64,000 nt of DNA. Origin: Actinoplanes lobatus. Its GTDB lineage: Bacteria; Actinomycetota; Actinomycetes; Mycobacteriales; Micromonosporaceae. The DNA is taken from NCBI RefSeq assembly GCF_014205215.1, contig NZ_JACHNC010000001.1, positions 6,072,501 through 6,136,500 of the forward strand. The letters run 5' to 3'. The notes below the pieces were generated by a model. That model did not search any database and was not told where the DNA came from. It saw only the letters and a list, made by a program, of their open reading frames with translations. The position numbers and the translations under genes were made by a program. Positions 9,600 through 17,911 of the stretch are shown piece by piece. Every line of letters begins with the position of its first letter. Position 1 is the stretch's first letter.

Positions 9600-11436
9600 C
9601 GCCGGAACTCCTCTCCATGGTGTCGAGCCCGCGCAGCCACACTTCGCAGCCGATGGTCGTGTAGAGGACCGCGTGGCGCAGGCTCGGATCGTCCGGCCGC
9701 TCGGTCAGGTCGATGAGCCGGTCGCGGTCGACCAGGCCCATCTCCGCCAGGCGCGACTGCTCCCACATGGCGATCAGGTCGGCCCGGTTGCGGCGCAGGC
9801 CCAGGGCGGCGTCCCGGGCGGCCTGGGCCTTGCTGGTCCGGGCCAGGCACTCGTCCGGGACGATGCCGCGCATGGCCTCCACGAGCAGCGGTTTGTAGCG
9901 CCACGGGGTGACCCGCTCCAGTGGGTTCACCGAAAGGCACGCGCTGATCACCCGGTCGTCGAAGAACGGCGAGGCCATGGGCAACCCGGCCCGCCGGCTC
10001 ATCTGCTCCCACTGGCGGACGATCCGGCCGGTGACCAGGATCTGTTCGATGTCGGCGTGCATGCCGCGGTCGTCGCTCAGCGGTTCCACCGATTCCGCCG
10101 CGGCCCGCATCGCCTCCACCACCAGTTCGGCGGCATGATCGGTCACCCACGGGAACAGACGCGGTGGCGAAGTCCAGCCGAGCGTGCCCCGTACCGGCTC
10201 CGGCAACGGTTGCCGCAGTTCACCGGCCGCGCCGGCAAACCAGCGCGGGTACGACCTGGTGTCGGCGAGCGCGCCCAGCATCGGGAGCAGCGGCCAGGTG
10301 AACAGGGCCCTGAAGCCTCGTAGCTGCCGGATCGCCGCTACCGGACGGCGGCGCAGCAGCCGGTGGTAGTAGGCCTCCGAGCACCAGGCGAGGTGGTCGC
10401 CGCCGATCCCGGTCAGATGCAGCCGGCTGCCCGCGGCTGCCAGATTCGGTACGTGACTCAGCGCGCGGGCGCGGTCCAGCATGCCGATGGTCGGCTCGTC
10501 GAGGGGGTCGTCGATGTCGAGCAGGCCCTCGTAGACCAGCGGGGAGTCCTCGGCCCGCCACACCAGGTGCTCCACACCGGGCATGTGGGCGGCGGCCCGA
10601 CGTGCCCACGGCAGGTCGTCATCGGTGGGGTCCAACCCGGGCCATGTGCTCGCGAGCACGCGGCTGTCACCGGTCGCGGCGAGGAAACACACCGACGTCG
10701 AGTCCAGGCCTCCGGACAGGTCGCTGCTGATCGTCCCGCCGGCCGCGGTTCGCGCGCGTACCGCGTCGGCGAGGGCCTCACGGACCAGGGGAGCGCCCTC
10801 GGCGAGCGACCGGGTGGGCTCCGGGGGGTTCCACCAGCGTGCGATGTGTACGGTCCGGCCGCCGCGGTCCAGCACCGCGTACCGTCCGGACGGAACGCCG
10901 TGCACTCCCCGCCACAGCGGCGCGTCCAGCAGCGGATGCGGCGCCGGCCAGAGCAGCCGCACCGCGATCTGCCGCTCGTCGAGCGCCGAGCCGGCGAGCG
11001 CGGCCAGCACATCGGCCCGGTCGCAGCCGACCTGGATGCCCTCGACCTGGGCGTAGTGGGCGATCCGCAGATTCGAGACGCTGCCCTGGAACCGGACCCG
11101 CCCGGCCGCGGTGGCCACCAGGTGGAAGCTTCCGGTCAGTGACGCGGCGAACGCGTCGAGGTCGACGACCTCCCGCAGCCGGCCGGCCCGGCGGGCCAGC
11201 GCCTCCGGATCGATCGGGCAGCAGCCGAGCAGCGCGATCCCGGCGGAGCCCGCCTGCGCCACGGTGAGTTCGTCGTCGGACCAGCACCCGACGATCCAGG
11301 GTCGCCCGGACGCGTGCCGGAGGGTGCGGGTGTGCGGCCCGTCCAAGCGCCGGGCCACGGCGAGGCCGGCCTCGTGGTCGGGGAGGACCACGAAGTACGG
11401 CTCGCCGTGGCGCAGCATGTCAGTCACGACAGACAT
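9577..11436 (-). CDS. Lasso peptide cyclase C (asparagine-synthetase-like)
   Basis: This 619-residue homologue of class B asparagine synthetase has a degenerate glutaminase-like N-terminal half (about 1-200). The ATP-pyrophosphatase domain carries the PP-loop SGGLDSTS. It adenylates the side-chain carboxylate of the core acidic residue (here the only Asp) and forms the isopeptide bond with the core N-terminus, fixing the threaded lasso. The ATG at 11436 is 24 bases after the precursor stop and lacks a clear Shine-Dalgarno; an in-frame ATG at 11418 is an alternative. Position directly after the precursor gene is the usual A-C-B1-B2-D order. Confidence 0.92.
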   Translation of the reverse strand: MSVVTDMLRHGEPYFVVLPDHEAGLAVARRLDGPHTRTLRHASGRPWIVGCWSDDELTVAQAGSAGIALLGCCPIDPEALARRAGRLREVVDLDAFAASLTGSFHLVATAAGRVRFQGSVSNLRIAHYAQVEGIQVGCDRADVLAALAGSALDERQIAVRLLWPAPHPLLDAPLWRGVHGVPSGRYAVLDRGGRTVHIARWWNPPEPTRSLAEGAPLVREALADAVRARTAAGGTISSDLSGGLDSTSVCFLAATGDSRVLASTWPGLDPTDDDLPWARRAAAHMPGVEHLVWRAEDSPLVYEGLLDIDDPLDEPTIGMLDRARALSHVPNLAAAGSRLHLTGIGGDHLAWCSEAYYHRLLRRRPVAAIRQLRGFRALFTWPLLPMLGALADTRSYPRWFAGAAGELRQPLPEPVRGTLGWTSPPRLFPWVTDHAAELVVEAMRAAAESVEPLSDDRGMHADIEQILVTGRIVRQWEQMSRRAGLPMASPFFDDRVISACLSVNPLERVTPWRYKPLLVEAMRGIVPDECLARTSKAQAARDAALGLRRNRADLIAMWEQSRLAEMGLVDRDRLIDLTERPDDPSLRHAVLYTTIGCEVWLRGLDTMERSSGDVATAAP

Positions 11437-11460
11437 GAATTCAGTGCGGCGGCCGAGAGA

Positions 11461-11586
11461 TCAGTTCTTGCTCAGGATCAGGCGGTCGCGGCCGTTGCGC
11501 TGCAGGAGCCCGGTCTCGGTGCGGAAGTCGCCGAGGACCGTCACCTGGGGAGCCTCGTACGGGCGCTTGACAGTGGTCTTCTTCAT
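11461..11586 (-). CDS. Citrulassin-like lasso peptide precursor A
   Basis: This 41-residue precursor has a leader of residues 1-26 with the RRE-binding pattern YEAPQV...LGDF and a penultimate Thr (T25) before the cut. The predicted core is LLQRNGRDRLILSKN (15 residues). Its only acidic residue is Asp8, so the ring is Leu1-Asp8 (eight members) with a seven-residue tail. From memory the citrulassin A core is LLGLAGNDRLVLSKN. Leu1, Leu2, Asp8, Arg9, Leu10, Leu12 and the SKN end are shared. Arg9 is the residue converted to citrulline in citrulassin A by a peptidylarginine deiminase encoded elsewhere in that genome. An alternative cut before Gly26 would give a Gly1-Asp9 ring, but T25 at -2 favours the Leu start. 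An AGAAGGGAA ribosome site precedes the ATG. Confidence 0.93.
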   Translation of the reverse strand: MKKTTVKRPYEAPQVTVLGDFRTETGLLQRNGRDRLILSKN

Positions 11587-11642
11587 GACATGGTTCCCTT
11601 CTCTCGGGACGGCGGAACAGAACCCGCCGCCGACGAATGAGA

Positions 11643-11672
11643 ACCCTATGCCCGATTTGGGCGATTAGTCCA
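11643..11672 (-). promoter_or_regulatory. Predicted promoter of the lasso precursor gene with a hairpin in the spacer
   Basis: On the minus strand TGGACT (11667-11672) and TAGGGT (11643-11648) are 18 bases apart, about 57 bases upstream of the precursor ATG. The spacer contains the inverted repeat GCCC-GATTT-GGGC (11650-11662), which could be an operator. This would let the precursor be expressed separately from the kinase gene upstream. Confidence 0.45.
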
Positions 11673-11673
11673 C

Positions 11674-12306
11674 TTATGTGCGGCGTTTCTCGGCGCAGCG
11701 GTGGCAACGGGTCGGGCACGGGGTCAGGGCGGAGGCCGCCGCGAGGCCGCTGACGTGCAGGATCGTCTCCACCGCCGCGTCGAAGCCGGTGGACTCGCCG
11801 ATGACGTGCTCGCCCTCGACGCTGAGCAGATCACGGTCGGCGTACCAGTCGCGCATCATGTCGGCGGTGACCGGAATCGGCTCGGCGCGGCCGGCATGCC
11901 GGCGAACCGTCTCCTCGAACGACACGTCGAAGTAGAAGACGCTCGCCGGGCCGGCATGGTCGGCGATCAGCCGGCGCAGCACCGTGCCGTGGCCGCCGGA
12001 GTCCAGAATGCCCTCCAGCACCACGTGATAGCCAAGGCCGAGCGCCGACCGCACGGTGGCGTCGATGAACGCGGGCGCCACCGGATCGTGGCGGTTGCTG
12101 CCGTGCTCGCGCAGCAGGACCCGGCGTAGATAGTCCTGTTCGACCAGAGCGGCGCCACGGCCGTAGCGCCGGCGCACCTCACGGGCCGTGGTGGTCTTCC
12201 CGGAGCCGGAGTTGCCGCGGATGACGACCAGGGTCGGCAAGCCCGGGGAATTGCATCCGATGCGTGATCCTTGGCCACCTTCGGGCTCCGACGTGGACGT
12301 TACCAC
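11674..12306 (-). CDS. P-loop kinase-like ATP-binding protein next to the lasso cluster
   Basis: This 210-residue P-loop protein has Walker A GNSGSGKTT near residue 32 and a Walker-B-like GYHVVLEGILDSG, with FYFDVSFEETVRRH downstream. The layout resembles small zeta-toxin/chloramphenicol-phosphotransferase-like kinases. The GTG at 12306 is preceded by a GAGGGGG site; reading further upstream would run through non-conserved sequence into the divergent gene. It is on the same strand as the lasso genes, ending 88 bases before the precursor. A role in tailoring or resistance is possible but not shown. Confidence 0.7.
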   Translation of the reverse strand: MVTSTSEPEGGQGSRIGCNSPGLPTLVVIRGNSGSGKTTTAREVRRRYGRGAALVEQDYLRRVLLREHGSNRHDPVAPAFIDATVRSALGLGYHVVLEGILDSGGHGTVLRRLIADHAGPASVFYFDVSFEETVRRHAGRAEPIPVTADMMRDWYADRDLLSVEGEHVIGESTGFDAAVETILHVSGLAAASALTPCPTRCHRCAEKRRT

Positions 12307-12388
12307 GACCGCCCCCTCTCTTCGTTCCAGGCGATTGACGTGCAGGGATGCGCTTGGCCGATCATCTGATGCATGATTCTCGCGTTGA

Positions 12389-13060
12389 ATGCATGGGAAG
12401 GATCTCGAAGCCAGCAACGCCCCGACCGTGCTCGGCTGGCTGGAACGCGAAGGACCCCGCAGTCTGCTGACTACCTTGGCGACCGCTTCCGGTCCGGTCA
12501 CTCACGAGACCCTGGACGCGCACCCCGCCAAGTTCGTGTCCTACCCGCGCGCCGCGCTGGTGGCGCACCAGGCGCTGCCCGAACGCGACGAGCATCTCGC
12601 CTCGTTCATCAGATGGCTGCCGGCCCAGGTCGACGCCGTCCAGGACCCCGGTGACCGTCACACCCTGCGCCGCTACCTCACCTGGACTCATCTGCGCCGG
12701 CTCCGTGCCGCCGCTGAACGTGGCCCCTTGGTTTATGGGCAGCTTGCCGGTCCCAGGGGCGAGCGTCCCACCGGACGCACCATCATCGGACGCGAAGCCC
12801 AGCACCCCTGGCTCTTCCCAGGCGGGCACGCCGGCCGCCACATCAGTGCGGCCCGCATGGGCATCCGACTGACCGATCTCGGCTTCTCCACCCGAGCCGG
12901 CCGCGCCACCGCGCTGATGGAGCTCGGCGCCGAGCTGCCACCGGTCGTCCTCAGCAAGCTGCTGGGCATCCACATTCACACAGCAACCGCCTGGTCGCAA
13001 GCGGCCGGCCACACCAGAACCGGCTACACAGCGGCGTTGAGCCGACGACGCCGCAAATGA
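12389..13060 (+). pseudogene. Recombinase-like C-terminal fragment
   Basis: The 223-residue reading frame resembles the C-terminal part of large actinobacterial tyrosine-recombinase-like proteins. The region after residue 135 (HPWLFPGGHAGRHISAARMG, then PPVVLSKLLGIHIHTATAW and TGYTAALSRR) matches my memory of that family, although a convincing catalytic Arg-His-Tyr set is not visible. Full-length relatives are at least twice as long, so this is probably an N-terminally truncated remnant. Its first codons have no convincing ribosome site. It marks a possible insertion point between the lasso cluster and the next gene. Confidence 0.5.
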
Positions 13061-13123
13061 CCGCAACACGTCCCGCTCACCAGCGGCGCCCTTGCCAAGC
13101 ACCGGGCCGATAGGCTCCCCGCC

Positions 13124-14233
13124 GTGGCCGTCACCTCGAACGACATCCTGACCGAGAACACCGCCAAACGCCTCGCTGGCGACAACACCATCGTCTGCGA
13201 GACCGACGGCGCGTCTATCGTTCTCGGCAACGACGCCATGGTCATCATCGCCGAGCGGGGAAACGGCCTGGACATCAGCGGTGTATGGAACAGTCGGCGG
13301 TTTCATCTGCACGGGCCACTCGTCGAGGACGTCGCCGTTCGGCTGTTCGGACACCAACCAACCTCGCCGCAATTCAGCTGGGCGGCACAACGCGACGTCC
13401 GGCCAATCCACCTGCTGACCCGCCTCCCCGCGGGCTGCCTCTACCTCGGCCTCGGCAAGCCCGCACAGGGCCATTACACCGACGATGTCCTGGTCAGCGC
13501 CGAGCTGACAATCGACCCAGAACTGACCGACGAGCTTTTGGACCGCGTCTGGCCGCCCACTGAACCCGACACTCTGCCCGACCAGACCTGGCTCGCCAAC
13601 ATCCAGGCCAGCCCGACCACTGCACTCAAGCAATTCGTCGAAGGCTGGGTCCCCGAAACCGACGACGACCTCGGCGAGTTCGCCACGAGCGGCTGGACCG
13701 TGCCCGAACCACTGGCCGCCTTCTACCAGCTGGCCCGGTATCGGCCAGCCCTCCTCGGCCGGCAAAACTTCCTGATACGCCCGGAGAAGTGGAAGCTGAC
13801 ACAGGATGGTCTCATCGATTTCGGACACGAGAACCAGGGAGGCTTCATCTGGCTCTTCGATCCTTCGGACGCCGACCCCGTGGTATGGATCGACCAAGAC
13901 GATTACGGCCTGCGGCCTGAACACGAGCGGATGAGCGGCTTCCTTCTCAAATTCGCCGTCTACGAGACGATGATGAACGCCCACTACATGGCCCTGAGCA
14001 CCGAGCTCGAAGCCGAGCACGTTGAGATGGTCACAGCGAGATTGACACCGCTGCCGTGGAAGCCATGGCGCTGGCCGAATGACTCGACGCGCTTCTTCGT
14101 TGCGCCAGGCATGATCGCCGAAGTGACCGACTCCTGGCACGGGAAGTTCTCGATGTGGATCGGCGCCGCGCACCGTGGTGTGCTACGCCCACTGCGTGGT
14201 CTCGAGATCCCGTGGAGGCGGTTCGACGGCTGA
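13124..14233 (+). CDS. Hypothetical protein, SUKH (SMI1/KNR4)-like C-terminal half
   Basis: This 369-residue cytoplasmic protein has no signal or membrane segment. The first 130 residues are unrecognised. The second half has the pattern PLAAFYQLARYRPALLG, then PEKWKLTQDGLIDFGHENQG and FDPSDADPVVWID. This resembles SUKH-superfamily proteins (SMI1/KNR4, Syd-like), many of which are immunity proteins of polymorphic toxins. The GTG start is 7 bases after a TAGGCT box, suggesting a leaderless message. It lies directly after the recombinase remnant and has somewhat less extreme codon use than its neighbours by eye, compatible with acquired DNA. The function is not established. Confidence 0.6.
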   Translation: MAVTSNDILTENTAKRLAGDNTIVCETDGASIVLGNDAMVIIAERGNGLDISGVWNSRRFHLHGPLVEDVAVRLFGHQPTSPQFSWAAQRDVRPIHLLTRLPAGCLYLGLGKPAQGHYTDDVLVSAELTIDPELTDELLDRVWPPTEPDTLPDQTWLANIQASPTTALKQFVEGWVPETDDDLGEFATSGWTVPEPLAAFYQLARYRPALLGRQNFLIRPEKWKLTQDGLIDFGHENQGGFIWLFDPSDADPVVWIDQDDYGLRPEHERMSGFLLKFAVYETMMNAHYMALSTELEAEHVEMVTARLTPLPWKPWRWPNDSTRFFVAPGMIAEVTDSWHGKFSMWIGAAHRGVLRPLRGLEIPWRRFDG

Positions 14234-14324
14234 GCCCGCCCCACGACGGCTACCCGTCGACCCTGGGCATTCCGCACGTTCTGATATCCGAACCCGCCAA
14301 TATTCGGCATGGCGAATCCTGACG

Positions 14325-14843
14325 TCACAGCAGCCCGGCCAGCCTGTAGAGCACCAGCGACCCGGCCACCGCGACGTTGAGGCTCATCCCGGTGCCGACC
14401 ATGGGAATCTCCACGGCGCCGTCGAGCAGGTCGAGCGCCTCCGGCGGGATCCCGGTGGCCTCGTGCCCGAGAACCATGACGGTCCGTCGCCGGGCGGCGG
14501 GCAGGTCGGCGAGCCGGACCGCCTCGTCGGCGAGTTCCACCCCGACGACGTTCGCGCCCGCCCGGCGTTCCTCGGCGAGCCAGCGCAGCGGATCGCCGAC
14601 CCGGTGCACGCAGGCGGGTTTGCGCAGCGTGTTGCCGCGGGCGAGGGCTTCGTCGACCCAGCGGAACGGGGGCACCGCGAGGCACGCGCCGACGGCGTCA
14701 CAGGTGCGCAGGAGGGTGCCGAGATTGGCGCCGTGCATCGGCCAGAGGGGCGCCGCGACGAGATGCCCCCAGCATCGGTGGCGACGAGGGCGGCGGGCCG
14801 ACCGGATCTCCCCGGGAGTCCGGGTGCGGATCGCGGGCTTCAC
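14325..14843 (-). CDS. SpoU/TrmH-family RNA 2'-O-methyltransferase
   Basis: This SPOUT-fold methyltransferase of about 172 residues has the three SpoU motifs: GANLGTLLRTCDA (motif 1, with the catalytic-type Arg), VMVLGHEATGIPPE (motif 2) and IPMVGTGMSLNVAVAGSLVL (motif 3), which forms the trefoil-knot SAM site. It should methylate a ribose in tRNA or rRNA; the exact nucleotide cannot be assigned. The GTG at 14843 (VKPAIRTR) is my choice; a TTG at 14867 would add eight residues. No clear Shine-Dalgarno is visible for either. It is transcribed alone. Confidence 0.85.
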   Translation of the reverse strand: MKPAIRTRTPGEIRSARRPRRHRCWGHLVAAPLWPMHGANLGTLLRTCDAVGACLAVPPFRWVDEALARGNTLRKPACVHRVGDPLRWLAEERRAGANVVGVELADEAVRLADLPAARRRTVMVLGHEATGIPPEALDLLDGAVEIPMVGTGMSLNVAVAGSLVLYRLAGLL

Positions 14844-14955
14844 CGGGCGAGAGCGGAGACGCTCCAAAAATCAAAGATCATCTGGTACGTGCTTGTCGGC
14901 GCACGTGGGGCCATCGACGAGGGATGTTCCGCCGAGCAGCATACATCCTCCGGAC

Positions 14956-14975
14956 GCGTAACAAATGAGTTACGC
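14956..14975. promoter_or_regulatory. Inverted repeat straddling the arsR start codon
   Basis: GCGTAAC (14956-14962) and GTTACGC (14969-14975) form a perfect 7-bp inverted repeat separated by 6 bases that include the ATG of the ArsR gene. It is a good candidate for the regulator's own operator. Confidence 0.55.
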
Positions 14976-15342
14976 TTCCCGGGTGGACGAGGTGGCGGGC
15001 GCGATCGCCGACCCGGTGCGGCGCGAGATCCTGCTGATGCTGCGCGGTCAGCCGATGACGGCCGGGCAGGTCGCGGACCGGTTTGCGATCAGCCGGCCCG
15101 CGGTCAGCCGGCATCTGCGGGTCCTGCGGGAGGCCGGGCTCGTCCGCGACACCGCCGACGGGCGGCGCCGGGTCTACCAGTTGGTCACCGCGCCGCTCGA
15201 CGAACTCGCCGGGTGGCTGGAGACGCTGCGGCGCCCGGCCGGATGGCAGCACCACCTCGACGCCCTGGAGACCGAGGTGTACCGAACCCGCCGAGAACGG
15301 CGCGACGTTTCCGTTTCCGTTTCCGAGAAGGAGAGCGCATGA
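14965..15342 (+). CDS. ArsR-family transcriptional repressor
   Basis: This 125-residue winged-helix regulator has the ArsR HTH at about residues 15-75 (DPVRREILLMLRGQPMTAGQ, then VADRFAISRPAVSRHLRVLR). There is no Cys-containing metal-binding motif in the recognition helix, so it is probably of the non-metal subgroup found next to SRPBCC (AHSA1) genes. The stop overlaps the ATG of the SRPBCC gene (ATGA). A perfect inverted repeat spans its own start codon, suggesting autoregulation of the two-gene operon. The C-terminus carries a short Val-Ser repeat encoded by a GTTTCC triplication. Confidence 0.9.
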   Translation: MSYASRVDEVAGAIADPVRREILLMLRGQPMTAGQVADRFAISRPAVSRHLRVLREAGLVRDTADGRRRVYQLVTAPLDELAGWLETLRRPAGWQHHLDALETEVYRTRRERRDVSVSVSEKESA

Positions 15343-15818
15343 GCCCGACACCCACTGGCCGGATCCTGGGCGGTGACCTGGTTTTGACCCGCAGCTTCCG
15401 TGCGCCCGTCGACGACGTCTGGGCCAGCCTGACCGATCCTGAGCGGACCGCCCGATGGTTCGGCCCGTGGAAGGGTGACGGCGGTCCCGGCAACACCATC
15501 CAGGTCCAGATGGTCCAGGAGGAGGGGCGGCCGTGGATGGACATGACCATCGACGCGTGCGAGCCGCCCCGTCGCCTGGCGCTCTCCGCCGTCGACGACT
15601 ACGGCAGCTGGCATCTCGACATGGTGCTCACCGAGACGGGCGGCGTCACCGAACTGCGTTTCACCCAGCACCTTTCCGGCACGGAGAACGTCGGCGAGGT
15701 CGGTCCCGGCTGGGAGTACTACCTGGACCTGCTGGTGGCGTCCCGCGACGGCACCCCGTTCCCCAGCTTCGACGACTACTACCCGGCCATGAAGGACCAC
15801 TTCGAATCGCAGCGCTGA
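15339..15818 (+). CDS. SRPBCC (AHSA1-like) domain protein
   Basis: This 159-residue protein has an SRPBCC/START-like lipid-binding fold of the AHSA1 type. It begins with TRSFRAPVDDVWASLTDPER and continues with the usual TARWFGPW and a C-terminal helix (GWEYYLDLLVASRDG). Such proteins bind hydrophobic ligands in a cytoplasmic cavity, and ArsR-AHSA1 pairs are very common in actinobacteria, but the ligand is unknown. The GAAGGAG ribosome site lies in the end of the arsR gene and translation is coupled. Confidence 0.88.
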   Translation: MSPTPTGRILGGDLVLTRSFRAPVDDVWASLTDPERTARWFGPWKGDGGPGNTIQVQMVQEEGRPWMDMTIDACEPPRRLALSAVDDYGSWHLDMVLTETGGVTELRFTQHLSGTENVGEVGPGWEYYLDLLVASRDGTPFPSFDDYYPAMKDHFESQR

Positions 15819-17213
15819 CTACGGCGGGGTGACCGGGCGGGTGTAGCGGTGCTTCACGCCGCGCGGGAAGAACTCCGGGTCGTCGGCGGGGCGCAACTCG
15901 ATCCGCGGCGTCTGGTGCTCCGGCGGCACGTAGTTGGCGAACTCGCTGTTCAGGCGTAGCAGCTCGGTGCGGATCGAGGCGGCGGCGAGCGCCGAACGCT
16001 CCGGTGTGGGCTCCGCGTCCGCGGCCAGTTCCACCACGACCGACAGATGCCGGTCACGGTCCTCGTCCTCGATCGTACGGAGCACGAAGCGCCCGGTCGT
16101 CCAGTCGCTGACCCCCGGCCGTTCCAGGCCGACGGTGACGTTCTCCGGGTAGACGTTGGCGCCGAAGAACGACACGGTGAACAGGGAACGGCCGAACACG
16201 TACACGAACGGCAGTTCCGGGCCGTCACCCGGATCGAAGCCGTGCTCCCGGCAGAGCGCGACCATCTCCGGGTACGACAGCAGCCCGCCCTCGTCCGCGA
16301 TGTGATACCTGACCAGTGGCACCATGCCGTCGGCGCTGAACGCGAGCGTCCCGTCCGGCGCCGTCTCGAACCGGCGGGCCGCCGGGTCGTACTGAACAAG
16401 CGTCGGCAGCCGGGAGTCGCCGAACAGCTTCGTGGCGACCTCCGGGCGGTCGGCGAGAAACCGCCTGATCCGTACGCTCAACGCCGTCTCGTTGCCGAGC
16501 ACCCCGGCGTCGGCCGTCCCGTACAGCGACGCCACCCCGGACACCGGGTCGGTGATCCCGGCCCGGGCGGCGACCAGATCCCGCCACTGCTCGCTGAACA
16601 CCTCGCCGGCCAGGACCAGCTTCACGTCGTACTCCGGCCAGTTCACGCCCCGGGCCGGACCGGCGTCCATGACGTTCTTCACGAACGGCGGATAGCCCAG
16701 CAGCACCACCTGCTCGAAGTGCCCGCCCAGCTCGCCGACCACCCGCAGGATCTCGCCGATGTCGTTGCCCGGGGCGGCCACCGTGACCGGAAACCCCGCG
16801 GCCGACAGCTGACGGCAGGCCGCGACCGTGTACATCCCGCCGACCCAGTTGCCCAGCGCGAAACACACCACCGCCAGGGTGCTGCGCCGGTCCGCGCCGA
16901 ACCCGTCCCGGAACACCTGCGCGAACCGGGCGGTCACCGGCTCCTCGTCACGCACCGAGCGCGGCCACACCGTCGCCCGCCCCGACGAGCCGGACGACAG
17001 CGCCACCATCGCGGCCGCGTCCAGCCGCCCGCCCCGGCACCGCTCCGGCAGCGGGAACCGCAGGTGGTAGCCCTCTTTGGTCATCAACGGGATCCGTGCC
17101 GGGTCGCTGACGGTGGCCGGGTCCACGCCCTGTTCGGCCAGAAACCGCCGATAGGCCGGAACACTGCCGGCCGCGTCCCGGAACAGATCCAGAATCGTGG
17201 TGTCGAGCTGCAT
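15819..17213 (-). CDS. Adenylate-forming enzyme, phenylacetate-CoA ligase (PaaK)-like
   Basis: This 464-residue protein is of the PaaK branch of the AMP-binding superfamily. The phosphate-binding loop is MVALSSGSSGRATVWP (about residues 69-84). Further landmarks are LVLAGEVFSEQWRDLV, ASLYGTADAGVLGNE (the Tyr-Gly-containing A5-like motif) and LVRYHIADEGGLL (a D-type hinge). It should activate an aryl or other carboxylate as an acyl-AMP in the cytoplasm. The acceptor, CoA or a carrier, is unknown. It stands alone, back to back with the zinc-ribbon gene; no degradation pathway genes are adjacent. Confidence 0.8.
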   Translation of the reverse strand: MQLDTTILDLFRDAAGSVPAYRRFLAEQGVDPATVSDPARIPLMTKEGYHLRFPLPERCRGGRLDAAAMVALSSGSSGRATVWPRSVRDEEPVTARFAQVFRDGFGADRRSTLAVVCFALGNWVGGMYTVAACRQLSAAGFPVTVAAPGNDIGEILRVVGELGGHFEQVVLLGYPPFVKNVMDAGPARGVNWPEYDVKLVLAGEVFSEQWRDLVAARAGITDPVSGVASLYGTADAGVLGNETALSVRIRRFLADRPEVATKLFGDSRLPTLVQYDPAARRFETAPDGTLAFSADGMVPLVRYHIADEGGLLSYPEMVALCREHGFDPGDGPELPFVYVFGRSLFTVSFFGANVYPENVTVGLERPGVSDWTTGRFVLRTIEDEDRDRHLSVVVELAADAEPTPERSALAAASIRTELLRLNSEFANYVPPEHQTPRIELRPADDPEFFPRGVKHRYTRPVTPP

Positions 17214-17244
17214 ACCGCCAGCCTGCCCTATCTAGACTCACGCG

Positions 17245-17901
17245 GTGCCGCAAAGCCGTTTCGTCGACAGCGGGCGATGGCTGCCCTCGTTCGCCGGGGA
17301 GTTCCTCGTCCGGTGCCCGCGCTGCCCGGCCACCGCGACCGTCCGGCGGGACTGGGACCGGGACGCGCGCTGGTGGGAGCCCGCCGCGGTGACCTGCGGC
17401 GGCTGCGGCTTCGCCCGCCGCCAGGACCGGCGGGCCGGGTGCGAGTGCGGGCGCTGCCGCCGCCCACTGCCACCGGGCTGGTCCGGACCGGTACGGGTCT
17501 GCGTACGCGGGCACTGCGGCACCTGCGGCAGCCCGGTCGGGATGTGGCGGCGGGAGGAGGCGGCGCCCGGCTACCGGACCGTCACCGTGGACTGCGCCAC
17601 CTGCGGGGCCACCGGGGAGCGCGGATACGACCTGCACCCGGTGACCGTCCCGGACGCCGTCGTCGACAACTGCTTCGGCCTGCCGCTGCGGTTGCAGGCG
17701 CCGTGCGCGGGCCACACCCTGTGGGCGTTCAACGCCGCCCACCTCGCCTACCTCAAGGACTACCTGCGCGCAGGGCTCCGGGAACGGCACGACGCCCCCG
17801 CCAAGTCGGTGATCTCCCACCTGCCGCGCTGGCTCAAACAGGCCGGGGTCCGGTCCGAGGCCCTCCGCGTGGTGCGGCGCCTGGAACACCTGCTGCCGTA
17901 G
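17245..17901 (+). CDS. Cysteine-rich zinc-ribbon protein, unknown function
   Basis: I do not recognise this 218-residue protein. It contains several CxxC knuckles: CPRCP, CGGCGF, CECGRCRR, CGTCGS and CATCGA, all within the first 130 residues, consistent with two or three structural zinc sites. The last 80 residues are helical and cysteine-poor (WAFNAAHLAYLKDYLRAGLR) and contain no transmembrane segment. The GTG start lies 6 bases after a TAGACT box, suggesting leaderless transcription. It is followed by a GNAT gene with its own leaderless-type promoter. Confidence 0.7.
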   Translation: MPQSRFVDSGRWLPSFAGEFLVRCPRCPATATVRRDWDRDARWWEPAAVTCGGCGFARRQDRRAGCECGRCRRPLPPGWSGPVRVCVRGHCGTCGSPVGMWRREEAAPGYRTVTVDCATCGATGERGYDLHPVTVPDAVVDNCFGLPLRLQAPCAGHTLWAFNAAHLAYLKDYLRAGLRERHDAPAKSVISHLPRWLKQAGVRSEALRVVRRLEHLLP

Positions 17902-17904
17902 GGT
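17899..17904 (+). promoter_or_regulatory. -10 box formed by the stop codon of the preceding gene
   Basis: TAGGGT, 7 bases before the ATG of the GNAT gene, begins with the TAG stop codon of the zinc-ribbon gene. The spacing fits a leaderless transcript starting at the ATG. Confidence 0.45.
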
Positions 17905-17911
17905 TCGGGGC

